Made by a program: the position numbers and the translations under genes
Source of the DNA: Methylorubrum populi
GTDB lineage: Bacteria > Pseudomonadota > Alphaproteobacteria > Rhizobiales > Beijerinckiaceae
Length of the DNA: 64,000 nucleotides
Direction: 5' to 3'
NCBI GenBank assembly: GCA_020741775.1
Contig: DYYG01000003.1
Coordinates: forward strand, 1-64,000
In this document: positions 21,214 through 30,642 of the stretch, one piece after another
How the letters are laid out: each line of letters begins with the position of its first letter
Numbering within the stretch: the stretch's first letter is position 1
Notes under the pieces: model-generated
Databases searched by the model: none
Told to the model about the DNA's origin: nothing
What the model saw: the letters and a program-made list of their open reading frames with translations, nothing else

Positions 21214-22083
21214 TCAGCCTCGCGCATCGGCGACCAAGTCCGCCAGCCCCTCGCGGTAGGTCGGGTAGCGGAGCTGCACGCCCAGCTCCTCGCGGATCAG
21301 ACGGTTCCTCACCCTTTTGTTCTCGCCGTAGAAGCTGCGCGCCATCGGGCTGAGGTCGGCTGTGTCGAAATCGACCTCGGGCGGCAGGGGCAGTCCGGTG
21401 AGGGCGGCGGCGTGTTCGATCACCACCTGCGGCGGGGCCGGCTCGTCGTCAGTGACGTTGTAGATTGCGCTGGCCCGCGGCCGGTCGATGGAAGCGGCGA
21501 GCGTCGCGGCGATGTCGGCGACATGGATGCGGTTGAACACCTGCCCCGGCTTGACGATGCGCTGGGTCCGGCCCTCCCGCAGCTTCACGATCGGATTGCG
21601 GCCGGGCCCGTAGATGCCCGACAGGCGAAACACCTGCACCGCCTTGCCGGTCTCGGCGCCGAGGGCGAGCCACGCCTCCTCGACGGCGAGGCGGCCCTGG
21701 GAGCGGGCGCTCTTCGGGACGGCCGGCGTGGTCTCGTCGATCCAGGCGCCGCCGTGATCGCCATAGACGCCGATGGTGGAGAGATAGCCGATCCAGCGGA
21801 TGCGGCTGCCGGCGATCACGTCCCGGTAGCGGGCGAGCACCGTGTCGCCGTCCTTGGCGGGCGGGGCGGAGACCAGAAGCATGTCGGTGTCGGCGAGATC
21901 CCCGGCGATGCCGGGATCGTCGGCCTCGGGCCCGAAGGCGCGGAGGGTGAAGCCCGTCTCTGCGGCGAGGGCGTCCGCCCGGGCAGGCTCGGTCACGGTG
22001 CCCCGCACGGCGCCGAAGCGCGCCTGCTCGCTCTCGGCGAAGTGCCGCGCGGAAAAGCCGAGGCCGAAGACGAACAGGTTCAT
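21214..22083 (-). CDS. NAD(P)-dependent epimerase/dehydratase family protein (YeeZ-like SDR)
   Basis: A 289-residue extended short-chain dehydrogenase-like protein. The nucleotide-binding strand is modified to [14 protein letters not shown] (about residues 3-16) instead of a classic GxxGxx[16 protein letters not shown] and [14 protein letters not shown] match the atypical SDR group typified by E. coli YeeZ. The catalytic Tyr-x3-Lys is not evident, so dehydrogenase activity is doubtful. Its ATG (22081-22083) overlaps the TGA of queG, showing coupling in a GST-queG-SDR operon. Role unknown. Confidence 0.85.
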   Translation of the reverse strand: MNLFVFGLGFSARHFAESEQARFGAVRGTVTEPARADALAAETGFTLRAFGPEADDPGIAGDLADTDMLLVSAPPAKDGDTVLARYRDVIAGSRIRWIGYLSTIGVYGDHGGAWIDETTPAVPKSARSQGRLAVEEAWLALGAETGKAVQVFRLSGIYGPGRNPIVKLREGRTQRIVKPGQVFNRIHVADIAATLAASIDRPRASAIYNVTDDEPAPPQVVIEHAAALTGLPLPPEVDFDTADLSPMARSFYGENKRVRNRLIREELGVQLRYPTYREGLADLVADARG

Positions 22084-23267
22084 GCGGTGTCAGCTCTCCC
22101 GGAGGCCGCCTCACCCATAAGCAGCGGAGCGGCGGCGCGCCATTCCTCCCTCACATGCGCATCCGTTTCACCGCGTCCATGGGATTCGAACAGATCGTGC
22201 AGGCGCTGCGGCGAGAGCAATCGGCCGCAGGCCCAGACGGCGGCGCCGCGCACCACCGGATCCGGCTCGGTCAGGCAGGCCACCGCCTCTTCGGCAAGGG
22301 CCGGCACGGCGGAATTGCCGATGGCGATCAGCACGTTGCGCAGGAAGCGGTCGCGGCCGGTGCGCTTGATCGGCGTTCCGGCGAAGCGGAGCCGGAAGGC
22401 CGCGTCGTCGAGGCGGGCGAGTTCCGCGAGTGGCGGCGCGGCGAGGTCCGTGCGGGCGGCCATGCGGATCTCCCGCGCCGCGCCGGCGAACTTGTTCCAG
22501 GGGCAGACGGCGAGGCAATCGTCGCAGCCGAACACCCGGTTGCCGATCTTGTCGCGGTACTCGGCCGGGATCGGGCCGTGATGCTCGATGGTGAGGTAGG
22601 CGATGCAGCGGCGCGCATCCAGGCGGTAGGGCGCCGGGAAGGCGTCGGTCGGGCAGATGTCGAGGCAGCGGCGGCAGGAGCCGCAATGGTCGGTCTCGGC
22701 CGCGTCCGGTTCGAGCTCCGCGCGGGAAAAGATCGCGCCGAGCATCAGCCAGTTGCCGTGCTCGCGGGAGATCAGCACCGTGTGCTTGCCTTGCCAGCCG
22801 AGGCCGGCGGCCTGGGCCAGGGGCTTCTCCATCACGGGGGCGGTGTCGACGAAGACCTTGACCGGCTCGCCGGACCGGGCGGAAAGGAAGCCGCCGAGCT
22901 CCTTCAGCTTGCCCTTGATCACATCGTGATAGTCGCGCCGCTGAGCGTAGGCCGCGATCGCACCGCGATCCGTCAGGCGCACGAGGTCGAGCGGATCCTG
23001 TTCCGGCCCCGCATTCAGGCCGAGCATGACGATGCTGCGGGTGTCCGCCCAGAGGGCGCTCGGGGCGGCGCGCTGATCGGCGCGCTCCTCCATCCAGCCC
23101 ATGGTGCCGTGATGGCCCGCCGCGAGCCAGGCCGGCAGCCGCTCACGCAGGGCCGGCACCGCATCGGGCCGGGTGACGCGGAAGGCCTCGAAGCCTAGCG
23201 CGCGGGCGCGGTCCTCCACCGCCCGGCGGAGCGCCGGGCCGGTGAGGGCCGCCTTGTCGTTTTTCAG
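22080..23267 (-). CDS. queG: Epoxyqueuosine reductase
   Basis: This enzyme performs the last step of queuosine tRNA modification, reducing epoxyqueuosine with cobalamin and two 4Fe-4S clusters. Cluster motifs [16 protein letters not shown] and [13 protein letters not shown] are present, as are the cobalamin-region [12 protein letters not shown] and [12 protein letters not shown]-terminal HEAT-like part is also present. The start is unclear. Homology begins around [20 protein letters not shown]. The in-frame codons are CTG at 23267, GTG at 23219 and ATG at 23393; the last would overlap the GST gene by about 130 bases. I give 23267 (about 395 residues). It is coupled to the SDR gene downstream. 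Confidence 0.93.
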   Translation of the reverse strand: MKNDKAALTGPALRRAVEDRARALGFEAFRVTRPDAVPALRERLPAWLAAGHHGTMGWMEERADQRAAPSALWADTRSIVMLGLNAGPEQDPLDLVRLTDRGAIAAYAQRRDYHDVIKGKLKELGGFLSARSGEPVKVFVDTAPVMEKPLAQAAGLGWQGKHTVLISREHGNWLMLGAIFSRAELEPDAAETDHCGSCRRCLDICPTDAFPAPYRLDARRCIAYLTIEHHGPIPAEYRDKIGNRVFGCDDCLAVCPWNKFAGAAREIRMAARTDLAAPPLAELARLDDAAFRLRFAGTPIKRTGRDRFLRNVLIAIGNSAVPALAEEAVACLTEPDPVVRGAAVWACGRLLSPQRLHDLFESHGRGETDAHVREEWRAAAPLLMGEAASGRADTA

Positions 23268-23956
23268 AAATCCAGATCCGCGTAATGGGCCGCCGGCGGC
23301 ATTCCCGGCGCCCGGTCGGCAAGCAGCGCGCGGAAGGACGGGCGGGATTTCACCCGCGCGTACCAATCCTTCGCCATCTCGTCCTCGTCCCATGGCACGT
23401 CGCCGAGATAATCCACACAGGAGAGATGGGCCGCCGCCGCGAGGTCGGCATAGGTCAGGTCGTTGCCCGCGAGCCAGCGGCGATGCCCGATCAGGTACCC
23501 GACATATTGGAGGTGATAGCGCACATTGGTGCGCGCCGCGCGAATAGCGTTCATGTCCGGCGGGCCGCCCCCGGCGGCGCTGCCCATGAAGCGCTTATCG
23601 ATCTTCTCGGTGACGAGATATTCGGTCACCTCGGTGTTGAACTTGACGAGGAACCAGTCGAGCAGGCGACGCACCTCGACCCGGGCGGCGGTGGTGTCCG
23701 GCAGCAGGCGCCGGCCGGCCAGCCCCAGACCCCGTGTCTCGTCGAGGTACTCCGCAATCACCCCCGCGCCCGGAATCGCCAGCCCGGTCTGCTCCACCAG
23801 GACCGGGGTCGTGCCGGCCGGATTGACGATCAGGAAGTCGCGGCGGCGCTCCCAGGCGCGCTCTTCGACGAGCACCGGCTCCATTCCCATCTCGGCCAAG
23901 ACGAGGCGGACGAAGCGCGAGTTGGGGCAGAACGGAGAATGATACAGCGTCGCCAT
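23264..23956 (-). CDS. Glutathione S-transferase family protein
   Basis: A 230-residue GST-fold protein. The N-terminal thioredoxin-like part begins [20 protein letters not shown] with a cysteine or serine near residues 7-13 as likely catalytic centre. The cis-proline region is GTTPVLVEQ (about residues 48-56), and the all-helical C-terminal domain includes [15 protein letters not shown], the usual N-capping box. Substrate is unknown. It is the first gene of a minus-strand set with queG and the SDR gene, a neighbourhood I recall from Rhizobiales. Divergent from uppP across 243 bases. Confidence 0.9.
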   Translation of the reverse strand: MATLYHSPFCPNSRFVRLVLAEMGMEPVLVEERAWERRRDFLIVNPAGTTPVLVEQTGLAIPGAGVIAEYLDETRGLGLAGRRLLPDTTAARVEVRRLLDWFLVKFNTEVTEYLVTEKIDKRFMGSAAGGGPPDMNAIRAARTNVRYHLQYVGYLIGHRRWLAGNDLTYADLAAAAHLSCVDYLGDVPWDEDEMAKDWYARVKSRPSFRALLADRAPGMPPAAHYADLDF

Positions 23957-24199
23957 CGAGGCCGTCGTTCAGCGGAAGGAAGGCAGGGGCCTCGGCAAAT
24001 CGTGTCGCACCGGCGAAAATGGGGCGATGAGGCAGGATTATTACCGTATCGTTGCCGTCTCATTAACACGTGCGCCACAAAGCGGTAACCGCCCGTCAAC
24101 CCTGCCGCCGCAAAGCTGCCGCATCGCCGTCGTCTGCCGCCCGCCGGAAGCGCCGGCCCGTGAGTCGCGGACGTCACCGGTGCGGGGAACAGCAGGCTC

Positions 24200-25039
24200 A
24201 TGGATCTCGTCCTGATCGCGAAGGCGCTCGTGCTCGCCGTGGTGGAGGGTGCCACGGAGTTCATCCCGGTCTCCTCGACCGGGCACCAACTCCTCATCGG
24301 CCACTTCATCGGCTTCCACTCGCCCAACAACACCTTCGAGGTGCTGATCCAGCTCGGCGCGATCCTGGCGATCCTGTTCGCCTATTTCGGGCGGCTCTGG
24401 GGGATCGCGACGGCGCTGCCGAACGATCCGAAGGCGCGCCGGTTCGTTCTGGCGGTGCTGGTCGCCTTCCTGCCGGCGGCGATCATCGGCGGCCTGTTCT
24501 CGAAATACATCAAGTTCTACCTGTTCAACCCTTGGATCGTCTGCGCGACGCTGGTGGCCGGCGGCCTCGTCCTGCTCGTCATCGACGACACGGTGGGCGA
24601 GCCGAAGGCTGCGCCGCATGACGGGCCGACCGAGAGCCCGCGCAAGACCGACGTGTTCGAGTTCAGCCTGCCGATGGCGCTGAAGATCGGCATCTTCCAG
24701 TGCCTCGCGATGATCCCCGGCGTGTCGCGCTCGGGCGCCACCATCGTCGGCGCAATGCTGATGGGAGCGAGCAAGCGCTCGGCCACCGAATTCTCGTTCT
24801 ACCTCGCGATGCCGACCATGGCCGGTGCCTTCGCCAAGGACCTGCTCGACAATTACAAGAACCTGTCCTCCAACGACGCGCTGCTGATCGTCATCGGCTT
24901 CGTTGCGGCTTTCTTCTCGGCGCTGATCGTGGTGCGCACGGTGCTCGACTACGTCTCCCGCCACGGCTTCTGGCTGTTCGCGTGGTGGCGCATCATCGTC
25001 GGCTCGCTGGGCTTCGCTGCACTGATTATTTTTGGCTGA
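24200..25039 (+). CDS. uppP: Undecaprenyl-diphosphatase
   Basis: A 279-residue inner-membrane enzyme (BacA/UppP) that removes one phosphate from undecaprenyl diphosphate so the carrier lipid for peptidoglycan and polysaccharides can be reused. Family motifs [17 protein letters not shown] (about residues 15-31) and [10 protein letters not shown] (about residues 173-182) contain the catalytic glutamate, serine and arginine. About eight hydrophobic segments are seen. Start ATG at 24200. It gives resistance to bacitracin in other bacteria. No operon partner follows closely. Confidence 0.97.
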   Translation: MDLVLIAKALVLAVVEGATEFIPVSSTGHQLLIGHFIGFHSPNNTFEVLIQLGAILAILFAYFGRLWGIATALPNDPKARRFVLAVLVAFLPAAIIGGLFSKYIKFYLFNPWIVCATLVAGGLVLLVIDDTVGEPKAAPHDGPTESPRKTDVFEFSLPMALKIGIFQCLAMIPGVSRSGATIVGAMLMGASKRSATEFSFYLAMPTMAGAFAKDLLDNYKNLSSNDALLIVIGFVAAFFSALIVVRTVLDYVSRHGFWLFAWWRIIVGSLGFAALIIFG

Positions 25040-25280
25040 ACCATCAAGATTTTGAGTGAGGCGGACGGGCCAACCCGGACTAAAAGCCGGTTGTCGTGCG
25101 TCCGCCGCCCATGCGAGGGCTTGCGGCCAAGTCGCCGCTCTTTCAAGAAGCGGGATGATGACGTTCTCGCCGTAACCGTGTCGGTGCGGGAGCGCGTCGC
25201 AACAAGAACCGACGGGCGCTTTCCGATTCGTGCAATCGGGAGGCGACCCGAAACGCCGCATCGCCAGGGTCTCGCTCAAG

Positions 25281-27101
25281 ATGGAAGATCGTCCCCTCGC
25301 CGAGTTGTTCGAGCCCGTGACCCGCGAGCGCTGGCGCAAGGCCGTCGAGGTCGCGCTGAAGGGGGCCGATTTCGAGAAGCGCCTCGTTTCGAAGACCGCC
25401 GACGGCCTTCGCATTGAGCCGCTCTACGAGCCCGCCGCCCCGGTGGCGCAGCCGGTGCGGGCCCCCGGCCCCTGGCGGCTGGCCCAGCGCATCGACCATC
25501 CCACGCCGGAGAAGGCCGCCGCCCAGGCGCTGACCGATCTCGAAGGCGGCGCCGACGCGCTGGTCCTCGTTCATCGCGACGCGCCCGCCGCCCGCGGCTT
25601 CGGCCTCGACCTCTCCTCGGTGGAAACCCTCGACACGGCGCTGACCGGTGTGATGCTGCCGCTGATCGCCCTGCGGCTGGATGCGGGCCCGGCCGGCTTC
25701 GAGACGGCGGCCCTGCTGAAGCAGCTGGTCGAGCGCCGGGGTGACGATCCGGCCGCCCTCGATCTCGATCTCGGCCTCGACCCCCTCGGAGCCCGCGCCG
25801 CCACCGGCCAGCTCGCGCCGGATTGGGAGAAGCGGCTCTCCGAGACCGTTACTGCGTTCGCCGGCTACCGCGGTCGTGTGGCTCTCGCCGATGCCCGGCC
25901 CTACCACGAGGCCGGGGCGAGCGAGGTACAGGAGCTGGCCGCCGTGCTCGCCACCGCACTCGCCTATCTGCGGGCGCTGGAGGCCGGCGGCCACGATCTG
26001 GAGCAGGCCCGCGACGCGATCTCGGTTCTGCTCGTGGCGGATGCCGACGAGTTCCTGACCATCGCCAAGTTCCGCGCGATCCGCCGGCTCTGGGCCCGGA
26101 TCGAGGAAGCCTGCGGCCTGGAGCCGAAGCCGCTGCGGGCGCTGGCCGAGACCGCATGGCGGATGATGACCCGCCGCGACCCCTTCGTGAACATCCTGCG
26201 CACGACGATGGCGTCGACCTCCGCCGGCCTGGGCGGCGCCGATTCGGTGACGGCTTTGCCCTACACGCAGGCGCTCGGCCTGCCCGACGCCTTCGCCCGC
26301 CGGGTGGTGCGCAACAGCCAGATCGTGCTGATCGAGGAATCGAACCTCGCCAAGGTGTCCGATCCGGCGGCGGGCGCGGGCGGCTTCGAGGCGCTCACCG
26401 CTGAGCTCACCGAGAAGGCCTGGGCCGCGTTCCAGGAGATCGAGCGCGAGGGCGGCATCGCTGCGAGCCTCGCCTCGGGAGCCTTGGCGGGGCGGATCGC
26501 GGCGGTGGCGCAGGCGCGGGCGAAGGCGGTCGCCACCCGCAAGGAGCCGATCACCGGCGCCAGCGAATTCCCCTTCCTCGCCGAGAAGCCGGTGGCGGTG
26601 CTCGATGTGGCGCCGGGACCGGTTGCTGCCCGCGTGGACGGGGCTCTGCCCTCTCAGCGGCTGGCCGAACCCTATGAAGCGTTGCGCGACGCGTCCGACG
26701 CGGTGCTGGCCCGCAGCGGCAAGCGCCCGACGGTGTTCCTGGCCAATCTCGGCCCGGTGGCTGTCCACAATGCCCGGTCGACCTTCGCCGCCAACGCCTT
26801 CGCCGCGGGCGGGATCGAGGCCATCGGCAATGACGGCTTCTCCGACACGGCCGCGCTGGCGGAGGCTTTCAAGGCGTCGGGTGCGCGGCTCGCCTGCCTG
26901 TGTTCCTCCGACACCGTCTACCAGACCGAGGCTGTGCCGGCGGCCGAGGCGCTGAAGGCGGCCGGGGCCGGCACGATCTATCTCGCCGGCAAGCTCGCCG
27001 AGGCTGAAGCCCTGCGCGGGGCGGGCATTCACGGTTTCCTGTTCGCGGGCTGCGATCCTCTCGCCCTGCTGCCGGCGGCCGCCGAACGGGCGAGCGCCTG
27101 A
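25281..27101 (+). CDS. mcmB: Methylmalonyl-CoA mutase small (beta) subunit
   Basis: A 606-residue subunit homologous to MutA of the heterodimeric methylmalonyl-CoA mutase, used in the ethylmalonyl-CoA pathway of methylotrophs and in propionate metabolism. The N-terminal TIM-barrel region has RTTMASTSAGLGGADSVTALP (about residues 310-330) and the C-terminal Rossmann-like domain is present. The cobalamin-ligand motif DxHxxG is absent, as expected for the non-catalytic subunit. ATG at 25281 (MEDRPLAELFEPV) is used; GTG at 25230 after GGGAGG-like sequence is an alternative. The catalytic subunit is not next to it. The symbol follows M. extorquens usage and is less certain than the family. Confidence 0.92.
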   Translation: MEDRPLAELFEPVTRERWRKAVEVALKGADFEKRLVSKTADGLRIEPLYEPAAPVAQPVRAPGPWRLAQRIDHPTPEKAAAQALTDLEGGADALVLVHRDAPAARGFGLDLSSVETLDTALTGVMLPLIALRLDAGPAGFETAALLKQLVERRGDDPAALDLDLGLDPLGARAATGQLAPDWEKRLSETVTAFAGYRGRVALADARPYHEAGASEVQELAAVLATALAYLRALEAGGHDLEQARDAISVLLVADADEFLTIAKFRAIRRLWARIEEACGLEPKPLRALAETAWRMMTRRDPFVNILRTTMASTSAGLGGADSVTALPYTQALGLPDAFARRVVRNSQIVLIEESNLAKVSDPAAGAGGFEALTAELTEKAWAAFQEIEREGGIAASLASGALAGRIAAVAQARAKAVATRKEPITGASEFPFLAEKPVAVLDVAPGPVAARVDGALPSQRLAEPYEALRDASDAVLARSGKRPTVFLANLGPVAVHNARSTFAANAFAAGGIEAIGNDGFSDTAALAEAFKASGARLACLCSSDTVYQTEAVPAAEALKAAGAGTIYLAGKLAEAEALRGAGIHGFLFAGCDPLALLPAAAERASA

Positions 27102-27233
27102 GGCGTCGTGCGTGACGGAGCCGTGGTCCCGGCAGGGGGCACGGCGTCGCACGCAACCTTGACTCTGCGGGGATCGGAACAACTTTCCGGGCAATCGGGC
27201 CGTTTTGGCCTCGCACAGCCGGACTTCGACCTC

Positions 27234-27626
27234 ATGCGCCTGCCGATTCTTGCCGTCGCCACCTTCGCCGTCGCCCTCGCGGGGCTTGGATCAGCGGAGG
27301 CGGCCAAGCGCAAGGTGAAGGTGCCGAACCGCTTCGACGGGCGCTGGAGCATCGAGGTGGTGACCCTCGACGGACCTTGCGACCGCGCCTTCCGCTACGG
27401 CGTGCAGATCTCCCGGGGCGAGGCGGTCTACGGGGGCGGGGAGGTCGATATCAATGGCCGGGTCGCGGCCAATGGCAGCGTGCGGGGCACCATTTCCCGT
27501 GGCGGAAACGCGGCGCAGGTGTTCGGGCGTCTGTCCCCCGACGGCACCGGCACGGGGCGTTGGTCGACCCTCGGTGACGGCCCGATCAGCTGCAGCGGAA
27601 GCTGGAACGCCGTGCGCCGGGGCTGA
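27234..27626 (+). CDS. Small exported protein, unknown function
   Basis: A 130-residue protein with a Sec signal (LPILAVATFAVALAGLGSAEA, cleavage near residue 23-24). The mature part begins basic (KRKVKV), then has a compact beta-rich region with two cysteines (near LDGPCDRAF and ISCSGSW) that could pair. FDGRWSIEVVTL and GRWSTLGDGPISCSGSW resemble the FDGxW pattern of small exported proteins in Rhizobiales. The ATG at 27234 puts the signal at the N-terminus. Confidence 0.75.
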   Translation: MRLPILAVATFAVALAGLGSAEAAKRKVKVPNRFDGRWSIEVVTLDGPCDRAFRYGVQISRGEAVYGGGEVDINGRVAANGSVRGTISRGGNAAQVFGRLSPDGTGTGRWSTLGDGPISCSGSWNAVRRG

Positions 27627-27761
27627 GGACCGGCCTGCGGCAGGCAGGTGACAGGGCCTCATTTTCGGCGGCGATGCGACATCCGGCGCCGGCCTTCGCC
27701 CTAGATCCGGCGATTTCTTCGGTGAACATCGTGGGCGTTCGACATCAGTTCGGGGCGCCCC

Positions 27762-28226
27762 ATGAAAGCCGTGATGAGAGCCGTGCCGTTCGTCGGGCTT
27801 GCCGTGATTCTGCTCGCGCCTTCGGCCGAGGCGCGCCCGGCACGCCAGCACATCCCCGGCTCCTCACACGCGGTGCTGGCTCCTCTCGAAGAGGCGGCCA
27901 CCGCCTGCTTCGCCGAAACTGTTATGGCGAATGCCAAGGCCATGCGTCTCGCTCGGGAAGGGCACTGGGTCGAGGCGGCGAGCGTGATCGGCTTCCTGTG
28001 CCGTCCGGAGGTCGACCGCATGGCGGTCGCCCATGACCGGATCTACGGTCGGGGCACCGGCGCCCGTTACTTCAAGGGCGCCTATGCCCTTCATCTCGAC
28101 AAGCAGCTTGCCGCCCGTCTCCAGCCGCAGCTGGAGCTCAAGACCGTCGCCAGCGCCGAGCCGCCGGCCGAAAAGGCGCCCCCCGGTGACGCCGGAGCGG
28201 AGCCGTTCGACGGGGCCGGCCACTAA
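27762..28226 (+). CDS. Exported protein, unknown function
   Basis: A 154-residue protein with a cleavable-looking signal (AVPFVGLAVILLAPSAEA, site near residue 25). The mature part is mostly helical with two cysteines (TACFAET and GFLCRPE) about 30 residues apart. The C-terminus is Ala/Pro/Glu-rich and probably disordered. No family recognised. It converges with the DUF2147 gene, with a strong bidirectional hairpin between them. Confidence 0.72.
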   Translation: MKAVMRAVPFVGLAVILLAPSAEARPARQHIPGSSHAVLAPLEEAATACFAETVMANAKAMRLAREGHWVEAASVIGFLCRPEVDRMAVAHDRIYGRGTGARYFKGAYALHLDKQLAARLQPQLELKTVASAEPPAEKAPPGDAGAEPFDGAGH

Positions 28227-28247
28227 GCCTTCGTGTCGATGCCCCCT

Positions 28248-28280
28248 CCTTCGCCGAAATGTCGTCCAGTTCGGCGAAGG
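28248..28280. terminator. Bidirectional hairpin between convergent genes
   Basis: An 11-base perfect stem (28248-28258 with 28270-28280) and an 11-base loop lie in the 63-base gap between two converging stop codons. No T-run of note. Position and symmetry fit a shared transcription stop. Confidence 0.6.
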
Positions 28281-28289
28281 GCGCTTCCG

Positions 28290-28730
28290 CTATCGAACGC
28301 GGCGCCAGCTTTGCCGCTTGCACAGCACACTGAATACGCAGCCGGCGACTTCGACGGTGTCGGGTCCCTTCGGGGTCAGGCTGCCGGCATAGGTCTTGCC
28401 ATCCTTCGGGTTGTAGAGGCTGCCCTCGAAACCGGCCCCGCTCGGGGTGCCCGCCTGCATGATCTGCACGCCGACGAGCTTGCGATTGCGCAGGGCAGGA
28501 TCGGGGTTCTGCGCGTCGAGACCGGAGCCCGCCGTGCTCGCAATGGTTCCGCAATAGCCGCCGCCGCAGCGGGTGATGCGCACCGTCGAACCCGCCGTCT
28601 CGGTCTGCCACAGACCCGACAGGTCCGGCCCCTTCTGCGCCAGGGCATGTCCGGTCGTGGCCGCGAGCAGCCCGGCGGCGAGCGCCTGCTTCAGGAAATG
28701 GCGTGACCGGATGGCACGAGGCGTCGTCAT
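28290..28730 (-). CDS. DUF2147 family exported protein
   Basis: A 146-residue protein with an N-terminal signal that includes a twin-arginine-like start (RSRHFLKQALAAGLLAA) and an A-x-A cleavage site near residue 31 (GHALA). The mature part is a DUF2147 domain. Features are GLWQTETAGSTVRITRC, GGGYCGTIAS, then NPDPALRNRKLVGVQIM and LYNPKDGKTYAGSL, and a late cysteine pair region. The family is periplasmic, beta-rich and of unknown function. Confidence 0.87.
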   Translation of the reverse strand: MTTPRAIRSRHFLKQALAAGLLAATTGHALAQKGPDLSGLWQTETAGSTVRITRCGGGYCGTIASTAGSGLDAQNPDPALRNRKLVGVQIMQAGTPSGAGFEGSLYNPKDGKTYAGSLTPKGPDTVEVAGCVFSVLCKRQSWRRVR

Positions 28731-28923
28731 GCGGGCTTTCCTCCAGTCCGGCTGTGACCGCCGGTGAGCGTAGCGGTAGTCCCACGGCCTCGGTTCCGCA
28801 AGAATCGGCGAGGTTCGGCGGTCATCGGATTGTGACGTTACGTTGCCGTGCGACCTTGACTTCGCCGCCTTGGCACGGCCTACGGCGCTGGCAGGCCGAT
28901 ACGGGCGCAGGCAGGAGCGGCGG

Positions 28924-29475
28924 ATGCAGGTAGTCGAGACCGAAATTCCAGCGGTGAAGCGGGTTATTCCGAAGCGCCACGGCGATGATCGCGGCTGGTT
29001 CGCGGAAGTCTATCGAGCCGATACCCTGGCCGAGCACGGCATCGCCAACGTCTTCCTTCAGGACAATCAATCCTTCTCCGCGCCTGCCGGAACGATCCGC
29101 GGCCTGCATTTCCAGGTGGCGCCGAACGCCCAGGCCAAGCTTGTCCGGGTGCTCGCAGGCGCGATCCTCGATGTCGCCGTCGATATTCGCTCCGATTCGC
29201 CGACCTATGGCCGTCATGTCGCGGTGCGTCTCGACGCGGCGGGGGGCGAGCAGCTTTTCGTGCCGGCTGGGTTCGCTCACGGCTTCTGCACCCTCGAGCC
29301 GAACACGATGGTGGCCTACAAGGTCGATGCCTATTACAGCCCGGCCGACGACCGGAACCTGCGCTGGAACGATCCCGCCATCGGGATCGAGTGGCCGGTC
29401 GCCGAGGCCGAGGCGATCCTGTCCGGCAAGGACAAGGCCGCTCCCTTCCTCGCCGATCTCGGCCGGGTCTTCTGA
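28924..29475 (+). CDS. rfbC: dTDP-4-dehydrorhamnose 3,5-epimerase
   Basis: A 183-residue cupin-fold enzyme, third step of dTDP-L-rhamnose synthesis. Visible motifs are RGWFAEVY, the substrate loop QDNQSFS, RGLHFQ with the catalytic histidine (about residue 62), and VPAGFAHGF. Length is usual. The ATG at 28924 is chosen; upstream in-frame residues do not match the family. It heads rfbC-rfbB-rfbD-rfbA, a complete pathway for activated rhamnose feeding envelope polysaccharide. Confidence 0.97.
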   Translation: MQVVETEIPAVKRVIPKRHGDDRGWFAEVYRADTLAEHGIANVFLQDNQSFSAPAGTIRGLHFQVAPNAQAKLVRVLAGAILDVAVDIRSDSPTYGRHVAVRLDAAGGEQLFVPAGFAHGFCTLEPNTMVAYKVDAYYSPADDRNLRWNDPAIGIEWPVAEAEAILSGKDKAAPFLADLGRVF

Positions 29476-29575
29476 CCGGTTCGGTCAACATGGCGATCCT
29501 TACTCTAGGTTGGATCGCCCGAACCAAGTATGAGGCGTCCCGCGAGACGGGATCACGGCGAGGGAGTGGAGAGCG

Positions 29576-30640
29576 ATGCGCATTCTGGTGACGGGCGGCT
29601 GCGGCTTCATCGGCTCTGCGCTGGTCCTGCATCTGGTGCAGGATCTCGGCCACGAGGTGCTTACCCTCGATGCGCTGACCTATGCCGCGAACCCGATCTC
29701 CCTGGCCCCGCTCTCGGACAACCCCAAGCACCGCCTGGAGCAGGCCGATATCTGCGATCCGGCCCGCGTCCACGCTCTCTATGCCGAGTTCAAGCCCGAC
29801 GCGGTGATGCATCTGGCCGCCGAGAGCCATGTCGACCGCTCGATCACCGATCCGGGTGCCTTCGTGCGCACCAACGTGATCGGCACCCAGGTGATGCTCG
29901 ACGGCGCCCGCACCCATTGGGAGAGCCTGTCCGACGAGGCCAAGGCGCGCTTCCGCTTCCTCCATGTCTCGACCGACGAGGTTTACGGCTCGCTGCCGCC
30001 GGATGCCTTCTTCACCGAGGAGAGCCGCTACGATCCGCGCTCGCCCTATTCCGCCTCGAAGGCCGCCTCCGATCACCTCGCGCGCGCTTGGCACGAGACC
30101 TACGGCCTGCCGGTGCTGGTGACGAACTGCTCCAACAATTACGGGCCGCGTCACTTCCCCGAGAAGCTGATCCCGCTGATGATCCTGGCGGCGCTCGAAG
30201 GAAAGCCGCTGCCGGTCTACGGCGACGGCCTCAACGAGCGCGACTGGATCCATGTCGAGGACCATGCCCGCGGCCTCGTCGCGGTGCTGGAGCGCGGCCG
30301 GATCGGCGAGACCTACCTGCTCGGCGGGCGCTCGGTGCGCAACAATCTCGAGGTGGTGAAGGGGCTCTGCGCTGCCTTCGACCGGCTCCGCCCTGAGAAC
30401 GGCCCGCATGAGCGCCTGATCACCTTCGTCGCCGACCGCCCGGGCCATGACCGGCGCTACGCCATCGACCCGTCCAAGGCCGAGGCCGAGGTCGGCTGGC
30501 GGCCGACCAAGGTGTTCGAGCAGGCGCTGGAAGAGACCGTGCGCTGGTATCTCGACAACGAGGCGTGGTGGCGGCCGATCCGCGAAGGCCGCTATTCCGG
30601 CGAGCGGCTCGGCCTCGGCGGCTCCCGCAAGAGCGCCTGA
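29576..30640 (+). CDS. rfbB: dTDP-glucose 4,6-dehydratase
   Basis: A 354-residue NAD-dependent extended SDR, second step of dTDP-rhamnose synthesis. It has the GGCGFIGSAL nucleotide loop (about residues 7-16), HLAAESHVDRSI, STDEVYGSL, and the catalytic YSASKAASDH. NCSNNYGPRHFPEKLIP is the family substrate loop. Start ATG 29576. The stop is 2 bases before the rfbD start. Confidence 0.97.
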   Translation: MRILVTGGCGFIGSALVLHLVQDLGHEVLTLDALTYAANPISLAPLSDNPKHRLEQADICDPARVHALYAEFKPDAVMHLAAESHVDRSITDPGAFVRTNVIGTQVMLDGARTHWESLSDEAKARFRFLHVSTDEVYGSLPPDAFFTEESRYDPRSPYSASKAASDHLARAWHETYGLPVLVTNCSNNYGPRHFPEKLIPLMILAALEGKPLPVYGDGLNERDWIHVEDHARGLVAVLERGRIGETYLLGGRSVRNNLEVVKGLCAAFDRLRPENGPHERLITFVADRPGHDRRYAIDPSKAEAEVGWRPTKVFEQALEETVRWYLDNEAWWRPIREGRYSGERLGLGGSRKSA

Positions 30641-30642
30641 TC

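Noticed and set aside
27176..27207. GGAAC followed by CGTT as a general-stress (EcfG-type) promoter before the small exported protein
   Set aside because: The spacing is about 20 bases, longer than the usual range, so the match is weak.
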